Source: Planctomycetia bacterium (lineage in GTDB: Bacteria; Planctomycetota; Planctomycetia; Pirellulales; Thermoguttaceae). Taken from it: a DNA stretch of 39,483 nucleotides. Below, piece by piece: positions 33,234 through 39,483 of the stretch. Positions within the stretch are counted from its first letter, which is position 1; every line of letters starts with the position of its first letter. The stretch is from assembly GCA_030527185.1 (NCBI GenBank), contig JAUNBF010000034.1, positions 1-39,483 of the forward strand, given 5' to 3'. The translations under genes were made by a program, and so were the position numbers. The notes beneath the pieces are model-generated. The model was not told the DNA's origin, did no database searches, and saw only the letters and a program-made list of their open reading frames with translations.

Positions 33234-34085
33234 ATGATGAAAACCCTGGTAGGATGGTGGATTGTCGGGTGTTTCGCTCTGGTGGCGTGGGGCGGAGAGG
33301 ATTCGGACGTGAAAATTCGGAAAGACGCGGACGGAAACGTGATCGTTCTGGATGCTCGCGGAAGTGGCTGGACGGGGGAGACGCTGGAGAATCTGCCGTA
33401 TTTGAAAGATTTGAAATTGGACGGCCTCGGCGTGACGGATGAGACGTTGGGAAATTTGTCCGAGTTTGCCAATTTGAGGAGTTTGGCTCTGGATAAAACG
33501 GGGATTACCGACGTGACGCTACGGAAAGAGGTGGCGGAACTGCCCTGTCTGGAACAGCTTTTTCTGGCTCAAACGGCCGTGACGGATGAGGGGGTGGCGG
33601 CGGTCAAGCGGCTGACGGCTCTGAAACGGCTGCGGCTGGCGGGAACGCGGATGACGGACAAGACGCTCCTTCGGCTGGCCGATTCGACGGCTCTGGCGGT
33701 ACTCGACATCAGCCATACGGCAGTGACTTCGGAGGGTGTGGCGGTACTCGTGCGGGTTCCGACGCTCGTCGATGTGAATCTTTACGGCACGGCCGTGGAC
33801 GATTCCGCTTGTGAGGCATTGGCACGGAAAACGTCGCTGTTGCGGTTGAATCTGGACGCAACCAACGTGACCGACGCGGGTGTGGCTCGGCTGGTCACTT
33901 TGCGGGGATTGGAATTTCTCCATCTGGGACGGACGGCCATTACGGATCAGTCTGTCGAGACATTGGGGCAATTGAAAAATTTGAAAACGCTACATGTGAC
34001 TCGCACGGGAATGACGCCACAGGGGGTGGAGGAGTTGGAAAAATTACTTCCTCAGTGTAAGATTATTTCGGTGGTTCAGGAATAA
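33234..34085 (+). CDS. Exported leucine-rich-repeat protein
   Basis: This 283-residue protein has a signal peptide (MMKTLVGWWIVGCFALVAW) followed by about nine repeats of 23-25 residues of the type L-x-x-L-x-L-x-x-T-x-V/I-T-D-x-x-V (for example LRSLALDKTGITDVTL and LEFLHLGRTAITDQSVETL). This is the TDxG/Thr-rich LRR subclass widespread in planctomycetes, expected to form a periplasmic or surface solenoid for protein binding. GAGGAAGG precedes the ATG closely. It is monocistronic, with its own promoter upstream and a strong hairpin at 34123-34149 downstream. Partner unknown. Confidence 0.88.
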   Translation: MMKTLVGWWIVGCFALVAWGGEDSDVKIRKDADGNVIVLDARGSGWTGETLENLPYLKDLKLDGLGVTDETLGNLSEFANLRSLALDKTGITDVTLRKEVAELPCLEQLFLAQTAVTDEGVAAVKRLTALKRLRLAGTRMTDKTLLRLADSTALAVLDISHTAVTSEGVAVLVRVPTLVDVNLYGTAVDDSACEALARKTSLLRLNLDATNVTDAGVARLVTLRGLEFLHLGRTAITDQSVETLGQLKNLKTLHVTRTGMTPQGVEELEKLLPQCKIISVVQE

Positions 34086-34122
34086 TATAATGATTTTACT
34101 TTAAATTTCAGGAAAACCAAAC

Positions 34123-34149
34123 CAAGCTCCTCCCTTTGGGAGGGGCTTG
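34123..34149 (+). terminator. Repeat-associated hairpin terminator after the LRR gene
   Basis: CAAGCTCCTCCC and GGGAGGGGCTTG form a 12-bp stem (one G-T pair) with a TTT loop. The element with its preceding AATTTCAGGAAAAC is shared with 39032-39079 after the second PEP-CTERM gene, so a dispersed repeat supplies terminators in this genome. Confidence 0.7.
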
Positions 34150-34250
34150 AACGCTGCATTGTAATAAACTTGAAAATTTTAACGCTGTTTGAAACTCGGT
34201 CGATCGGCCAGGCGCAGCGCCACTTGCGCCAAAGGCGAGAGTGGCTTACC

Positions 34251-34350
34251 CGTCAAGACTTCAATCGCCGTGGGAGGGGAAACCTTTCTATAGAAAGCGT
34301 TTCCCCCCCAGACCCCTCCTTCCCAAGATTTTTGTCCGCGGCTGCGCCGC
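34251..34350. repeat. Dispersed intergenic repeat, copy 2, with palindromic insert
   Basis: CGTCAAGACTTCAA and the CCCCAGACCCCTCCTTCCC to GCGCCGC tail match 1962-2020. Between them GGGGAAACC-TTTCTATAGAAA-GCGTTTCCCC (34276-34306) forms a near-perfect hairpin not present in copy 1. It occupies most of the 304-base gap between LRR and nucleoside hydrolase genes. Confidence 0.6.
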
Positions 34351-34389
34351 TATTGTTTATATTTTATTCATTTCACAAAGGGAGACATC

Positions 34390-35448
34390 ATGCGAAAAAT
34401 GATTTTGGCAATCGGGTTGGCAGGCATGTTGGGTTGGACTTCGGCAGGAATGGGGGAAGACCTGGTTCCTGTTCGAGATGATCCGAACGAGCCGGTTCAG
34501 ATGATTTTTGACACGGACATGGGAAACGATGTGGACGACGCACTGGCACTGGCAATTATCCACGCGATGATAGATCGTGGGAAGTGCGATTTGCTGGGAA
34601 TTACGCTCACCAAGTCGAACCTCAACGCGGCTCGGTACTGCAAGGCGTTCAACATGGCGTATGGCCGCCCCGACATTCCGATTGGACTGGTTGCCAATGG
34701 GCCGGAGCCGGATGACGGACGGTATGTGGCGAACGTACTGAATGTGAAAAAAGAGGATGGAACGTCTGCTTTTCCTTACCCGGCAGATTTTGTGCCGGAG
34801 GATTCGGTGGTGCTGTTACGGAAGTTGCTGGCGGCAGCGAAGGATAACTCGGTGGTGATCGTGCAGGTTGGGTTTTCCACCAATCTGGCACGTCTGCTCG
34901 ATACGCCGGGGGACGCGATTTCGCCACTGACGGGACGGGAGCTGGCAGCCAAAAAAGTCCGGCTCGTTTCTGCCATGGCAGGGGCGTTCACATTCCCCAA
35001 CGACCGTTTCAAGAACCATCGGGAGTACAATATTATTAAGGATATTCCTGCCGCACAGAAATTTTTTGCCCAGTGGCCGACGGAAATTCTGGTGAGTGGT
35101 TTTGAGGTGGGATTCGAGGTGCTGATGCGTCCCTGTTCCATGCAGAACGATTACAATAAGGCTCCGTATAATATTGTGAAGGAATCGTATCGGTTCTATC
35201 GTGACGGGCTGGACAAAACGCAGATGACGTGGGATTTGACGAGCGTTTTATTTGTCGTGCGACCGGAAGCGGAGCGGAATTACTACACCGTTTCGGAATT
35301 CGGCAACGTGACGGTTCTGGACGATGGTCAAACACGCTTCACGGCAGACGCGAAGGGGAAAGTGCGTTGTGTGAAAATGACGCCGGAACAGCATATTCGT
35401 GTGGAAGAGGCGTTTGTCAATCTTTGCAGCGAAGCGGAGCATCAATAA
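34390..35448 (+). CDS. Exported nucleoside hydrolase-like protein
   Basis: This 352-residue protein of the inosine/uridine-preferring nucleoside hydrolase family would cleave the N-glycosidic bond of a nucleoside to ribose and base. The calcium-binding signature DTDMGNDVDD is at residues 41-50, preceded by a signal peptide (MRKMILAIGLAGMLGWTSAG). VVIVQVGFSTNLARLLD and RLVSAMAGAF follow. The DNDPG motif of cytosolic enzymes is changed to DTDMG, as in secreted homologues, so the substrate may be another N-riboside. AAAGGGAG lies five bases before the ATG. A long structured inverted repeat follows the stop. Confidence 0.87.
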   Translation: MRKMILAIGLAGMLGWTSAGMGEDLVPVRDDPNEPVQMIFDTDMGNDVDDALALAIIHAMIDRGKCDLLGITLTKSNLNAARYCKAFNMAYGRPDIPIGLVANGPEPDDGRYVANVLNVKKEDGTSAFPYPADFVPEDSVVLLRKLLAAAKDNSVVIVQVGFSTNLARLLDTPGDAISPLTGRELAAKKVRLVSAMAGAFTFPNDRFKNHREYNIIKDIPAAQKFFAQWPTEILVSGFEVGFEVLMRPCSMQNDYNKAPYNIVKESYRFYRDGLDKTQMTWDLTSVLFVVRPEAERNYYTVSEFGNVTVLDDGQTRFTADAKGKVRCVKMTPEQHIRVEEAFVNLCSEAEHQ

Positions 35449-35459
35449 ACGAAGTCGTA

Positions 35460-35534
35460 CAAGAGGAACTGTGGACGCAAGGCAAGCGGTGTTCCATAAA
35501 GGGGGGCGGTGCCTGGCGTCCAGGGTTCCTCTTG
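35460..35534. repeat. 75-base multi-stem inverted repeat
   Basis: CAAGAGGAAC/GTTCCTCTTG (10 bp), TGGACGC/GCGTCCA (7 bp) and a nested AGGCA/TGCCT (5 bp) form a long hairpin with small internal loops and a G-rich apical loop. It lies 12 bases after the nucleoside hydrolase stop and 65 bases before the second PEP-CTERM promoter. It may be a terminator, a small mobile repeat or a structured RNA. Confidence 0.65.
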
Positions 35535-35598
35535 GAACTGATATTTCTCGACAGAAGAGTTTTTTTTGAAAATTTTGGAATTTTTTTGACCTTTTTAC

Positions 35599-35627
35599 TT
35601 GACTTTCCTATTCTTTCGGGTTAAAAT
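35599..35627 (+). promoter_or_regulatory. Promoter of the second PEP-CTERM gene
   Basis: TTGACT (35599-35604) and TAAAAT (35622-35627) have a 17-base spacer. The 14 bases TTTCGGGTTAAAAT are identical to those of the first PEP-CTERM promoter (7287-7314). Confidence 0.7.
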
Positions 35628-35683
35628 GGAAAACAGTGAAAGTTTCGTAGTTTCCTAATATCCTTTTCATGGAGAGAATTAAC

Positions 35684-38600
35684 ATGTTGTACATCTTACC
35701 CCCCCCCCCGCAAATTAACATTGGCGGTGTTCGTGGGAAGTTTTTTGGGGCTGGCAGTGGCGGCATTTTCTGTGCCGGGTCATGCAGTGGTCTATACAAC
35801 GGACACGACGGTTAGTATAGCGAATACGGTCACGGGAACCGATTCGGTCGAAGTCACGAATGGTGCGAAGGTAACATTCTCCGCCTCGCAGGACTACACA
35901 GGAACAACCACAGTCACTAACGGGACGTTGATTCTGGGCTTTGTTAATGAAGGTAAAACTATTGGTACTATTCCCGGCAGCAGTGGTTATACGATAGAGG
36001 AAAATGGAATCCTGGAACTCCAAAAGCAAAATGCTCTGAATGTTTCGTCATGGAATAAAACGCTGACAATAAATGGCGGTGAATTAAAGATGTCAACAGG
36101 GAATCATGCCAATGTTGGAGCCATCACCTTCAATGGGGGAACCATCTCCGGCACGGGACACGACAGCAACGGTGCGTTTCTGTTTCGGGATAACATTACC
36201 GTGACGGCGGATTCGGAAATCAGTGCGAATTATACCATTCGAGGAGCTTGGGGGACTGGGGGCTTAAAAGCGCGAGTATGGGACGTTGCAGAGGAGGCGA
36301 CATTAACCGTTTCGGGAAGGGGACGGTTTCAGGAGACCGATGGTGAGCTTCAACAAAAATATTCTACCCTGACCAAGACGGGAGCGGGGACGATTCTGTT
36401 CACAAATGCAGCGTTATCCTCAAATTCCGACAGTACTATCAATATCAATGCTGGCACGATTAAGTTTACGAATGCCAGCGCGTTTGGCAGTTCGACAGCG
36501 AATGCGTTGCAAATCAACGTTAACGCTGGAACGTTGGAATTTGAAGGTTCCGGGGATATTTACAACAACATAACCGTGGCGTCGGGGCAGAATTACAAGA
36601 TAACGGCCAAGGGAGGGACCAATCTCTATGGCTCTCTTTCGGGTGCGGGAAATGTTAACGCTTCTATGGGAAGTAACAACTTTTTGTACCTGCGGGGTGA
36701 CAATTCCAAATTTACCGGGACGTTTACCAGCAGTGGTCATGCTCTCTTTTTCGACGCGTTGAACACCGCATTTGCCGATGGTTCGTTGGTAGCGAATGGG
36801 ACGGCGGTTTTTCTTTCGCCAAATGCCAACATGACGTATTCGTTTGGCTCCTTGACAGGTTCCGGTGAGATACGTCCCAGTGAAAATTCCCAAAACAATT
36901 TCACGGTATCCACCGGAAGTTTGAACAAATCCGAGACGTTTTCGGGGCGGTTTACGGACTATAGGGCATCCACTGGTCTGAAAACCCTTTCGCTGGAGAA
37001 AGTTGGGACGGGGACATGGACGTTGAATCACAACAACTCCACGTTTTCCGGTGGAATTACGGTGAAAAACGGGACGCTGGAATTTACTCAGCCAGCTACC
37101 AGCACGACTTCTGAAGGAGTCACCACGAATTATGCCGGCTCGATTGGAACCGGGACGGTGACGCTGACCAGTACACCCAATGAGACAAGTACGGGGTATA
37201 CGGAATCCGGGAAGGTGGTTTACAAAGGTGGAGGAGGAACGATTTCTAACGATTTCGTTCTGGATGCCGGGACGAGGTTGGAATTCCAAAAGAGCAGTGG
37301 CGGGGGCGACCTTTATATTGCTGGCGACATTTCCGGCAGCGGATATGTTTACACGAATGTTGCCAACAACTACATCCGCCTTACGGGTGACCACTCCGGC
37401 TTTTCAGGAACTTTGCAACATACAGGGGGCTATCTCTTTTTTACCAATGCCAATACCGCCAGTAAGGATGCCGCTTACGTTTTGACGGGTACTGGTGTCG
37501 TTTTTTTGCCGTCGGCTAATAATTCGATTTACGAGTTTGGCTCTTTGTCCGGTACCTGTTGGGATATGCGTTTCAGTGGTGAGACAAGCTCGGGCAACAG
37601 TAATATTACGCTTCGTATCGGGAATCTGAACAAGGATGATGCCCTCACCGCCAAGCTCAATAATGGTGGCAATGAGTCCATTGCAATTGAAAAGGTGGGA
37701 ACGGGAACGCTGACGTTGAATCGGTATAGTGGCGACGGCAACCGTAGCAATTATTCCGGTGGCACCACGGTTAAAAACGGAACGGTGAAATTTACCAATG
37801 TGGAGGCGATTGGAACGGGTACGATTACCACGGAGAAAACGGAAACGGAAACGGGAAATCTGGCGTATGAAGGCGGTTCGGGGACGCTTGCTAATAACAT
37901 TTCTCTGGCGGATGGGACGACGTTTACCGTAACGACAAAGAATAACGGAACGTTGACGCTGACAGGAGATGTGAGTGGAACGGGGCAGATCGAGGTGACG
38001 GATGGTTCGTCGCTTGCATTTAACAAGTCGGGGCTTATTTACGCAGGCGACCTCATCGGAACCGGGACGGTAGCCATTTCACAGACGACTCGATTAACGG
38101 GCGATAACAGTGCCTTTGCCGGAACGTTGAACGTTCGTACTCTAACGTATCTCGAAGGGCCACAGAGTTCCAGTGGCCTGGCAGATTATAATGTAAACCA
38201 TACGATGGTGGCGATCGCATCGGACGAGCAGACGTTTGAATTAGGAAGCCTTTCTGGTACTGGAACGGTTCGTCCAAGTGCGGAATCTACGAACAATTCC
38301 AAGATAACCGTGAAGGTTGGCGGAAACAATAACGATACGGTCTTCGATGGTGCCCTTGCAAGTTACACGTCGAAGAATCTGAGAGTAGGATTGCTCAAAA
38401 CCGGAACGGGAATGCTGACGCTGACCAAAAACCTGCATGGAACATTGGATGATAAGGACTCAAATGTCATTCCTTATTCATTGGGAACGACGGTGGAAGA
38501 TGGGATTCTGAAAATTGCCAGTACTGCCGTAATCGGAACAAAGGGCGGGGACGACCTGGTTCTGGTGAAGGAAACTTCCGCGTCGGGAAGCGACACGCCG

Positions 38601-39032
38601 CCAGGAATCATCCTCGAAGGAACCATCGATGGACGGCTTCAAATCGAAGGCCAACTCATCCTCGATTTTACCGATGATTCCCATCAGGATATTGTTGGAA
38701 TTCTCGACGGCGAACTCCTGTTCGGTGCCAATGCTTCGCTCGATATTTGGACGGATGATACGGAAGAGCTTAACCGTGACATGCGCTACACCCTCCAGGC
38801 CGACAATACCGAAGCGGCTCTCAGCAAGATGTTGGAGCTTTACGACGCTGGCGTTCTGGCTGGCTCGTTTGCCGATATTTGGTCGATTGGGCTGGTGGAC
38901 GGAAATCTGGTCTTTGCTGTCGATCCCGCAAAAGTCCCAGAACCAGCAACGTGGCTCCTCCTGGTGGGTAGTCTGGTGGGAATGACGGTTTTGCGACACA
39001 GAAATCGGAAAAGTACACTCCCTCCATTTTGA
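35684..39032 (+). CDS. Large PEP-CTERM autotransporter-type repeat protein, out of frame at C11
   Basis: The long frame (35721-39032, 1103 residues from a TTG with no ribosome-binding site) lacks a good start of its own. With 10 C the product would begin MLYILPPPRKLTLAVFVGS, a signal peptide running to PGHA. The body carries PATR-type autotransporter-associated beta-strand repeats: LTKTGAGTILFTN, LEKVGTGTWTLNHNNSTFSG, IEKVGTGTLTLNRYSG and LLKTGTGMLTLTKN, each followed by a G-T-V-x-N/D-G-x-L/V unit. The C-terminus is VPEPATWLLLVGSLVGM then LRHRNRK, a PEP-CTERM sorting signal. Expected to be a surface beta-helix, perhaps an adhesin or a substrate-binding scaffold. Gene 1 at 7368 has the same start arrangement. 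Confidence 0.82.
35699..35709 (+). repeat. C11 homopolymer tract (putative phase-variation switch)
   Basis: Eleven cytosines follow TTAC five codons after the ATG at 35684 (GGAGAG seven bases before it). With 11 C the frame ends after about 45 codons; with 10 or 13 C it joins the long frame to 39032; with 12 C it stops at once (TAA). The context TTAC-C11-G is the same as at 7394-7404. Confidence 0.85.
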
Positions 39033-39050
39033 ATTTCAGGAAAACGAAAA

Positions 39051-39079
39051 GAAAGCCCCTACCTTTGGGAGGGGCTTTC
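39051..39079 (+). terminator. Repeat-associated hairpin after the second PEP-CTERM gene
   Basis: GAAAGCCCCT and AGGGGCTTTC form a perfect 10-bp stem 18 bases after the stop codon. It belongs to the same dispersed family as 34123-34149 and merges into the repeat at 39067-39115. Confidence 0.6.
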
Positions 39080-39115
39080 GTGCGGAAACCGGAAATTTCA
39101 AGGAACACTGGTATA
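39067..39115. repeat. Intergenic repeat, right copy
   Basis: This is the direct copy of 5-54, differing by one A in a GCGGAAA(A)CCGG stretch. The two copies lie 39 kb apart in the same orientation. The 450 bases from 39033 to the window end contain no convincing gene. Confidence 0.8.
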
Positions 39116-39194
39116 AAAAACATTCTCTCTTTTTATTTATCTCGGCGACAATCCCGATTTTCAGTATCCGCCGAGGAAAAAGTGGGAATGGAAA

Positions 39195-39331
39195 TATCTG
39201 CGTCTTCTGCGTCATCTGCGGATAAATATTAACGTTGGAAGTCGTTGAAATTGTTGGATTTATCCAAAAACCTTTCCAAAAAATTCGTTTTTCCGTACTT
39301 CCTTTTTTTTGTCTGCAGATTACGCAGATGA
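39195..39331. repeat. Inverted repeat of TCTGCG units
   Basis: ATCTGCGTCTTCTGCGTCATC (39195-39215) pairs with the reverse complement of TCTGCAGATTACGCAGATG (39312-39330), and similarity extends outward into ATGGAAATA/TTACTTCCAT. The arms are about 90-100 bases apart and could be ends of a small repeat element. Confidence 0.5.
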
Positions 39332-39340
39332 TTTTACTTC

Positions 39341-39374
39341 CATCTCTATCCTCTGCGGAAAGTCTCCTACGATG
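39341..39374. repeat. Intergenic repeat, inverted partner of 56-89
   Basis: The 34 bases beginning CATCTCTATCCTCTG and ending TCCTACGATG match the reverse complement of 56-89 at 29 positions. A further CCCCTCCC/GGGGAGGGG hairpin lies at 39419-39437. Confidence 0.65.
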
Positions 39375-39483
39375 TTTTCAAAATGTCACTTGAGTTTTTC
39401 GGATTCACTCCACAAAGCCCCTCCCTTGGGGAGGGGTGGTAGTCGTCAGGCTACCGGGGTGGGCAGGGTGGAATAACAAAGGA

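Noticed and set aside
35460..35534. Integron attC site
   Set aside because: The arms lack the conserved core-site sequences and no integrase or cassette array is present.

Overview
The window looks like chromosomal DNA of a planctomycete (Planctomycetota). The evidence is a DUF1559 pseudopilin-like protein with a C-terminal H-x9-D-G signature, two PEP-CTERM surface proteins, a Tat-exported Gfo/Idh/MocA oxidoreductase beside a secreted FAD oxidoreductase, a leucine-rich-repeat lipoprotein-like gene, a YacL-like PIN/TRAM membrane protein and a XylR-type (sugar-binding plus AraC) regulator. A gut or rumen lineage is a guess from the xylan genes and the Firmicutes-like restriction system. No tRNA, rRNA or CRISPR array was seen.

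Layout: 1-226 is an intergenic repeat. 227-5661 (minus) is a glucuronoxylan cluster: GH10 xylanase, RraA-family protein, MFS transporter, mannonate dehydratase, SDR. 5957-7243 is a DUF3754 membrane protein. 7368-10830 holds a PEP-CTERM repeat protein and a DUF1559 protein. 10891-13705 holds a secreted AGE-family epimerase (minus) and a divergent XylR-like regulator. 13720-15969 is aroA plus a GT2 glycosyltransferase. 16047-20083 is an ExeA/GspA-like ATPase, a PIN/TRAM protein and an HtrA-like pseudoprotease. 20123-25093 (minus) is a restriction-modification operon that looks imported. 25474-27066 is a nitroreductase and a DUF1848 protein. 27374-28507 is an APH-like kinase. 28660-31848 is an oxidoreductase pair. 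31858-32217 is a nuclease remnant and 32250-33077 a pseudo-receiver protein. 33234-35448 holds an LRR protein and a nucleoside hydrolase. 35684-39032 is a second, larger PEP-CTERM repeat protein, followed by repeats.

The most interesting signal is a set of three long homopolymer tracts, all inside or at the start of cell-surface genes. C11 lies just after the start codon of each PEP-CTERM gene, and G10 lies inside the glycosyltransferase. Every one puts its gene out of frame as read here, and a one-base change restores each full protein. The two PEP-CTERM genes also share a promoter sequence. This looks like slipped-strand phase variation of the surface in a planctomycete, unless it is homopolymer miscalling.

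Other structure: a 30-base motif lies upstream of both the xylanase and the epimerase promoters, next to the XylR-like gene, and may be its operator. A diverged 140-bp inverted duplication of a whole promoter and leader separates the restriction operon from the nitroreductase operon. The large restriction protein is broken exactly at its methyltransferase NPPY motif. Families of intergenic repeats recur at the two ends of the window.
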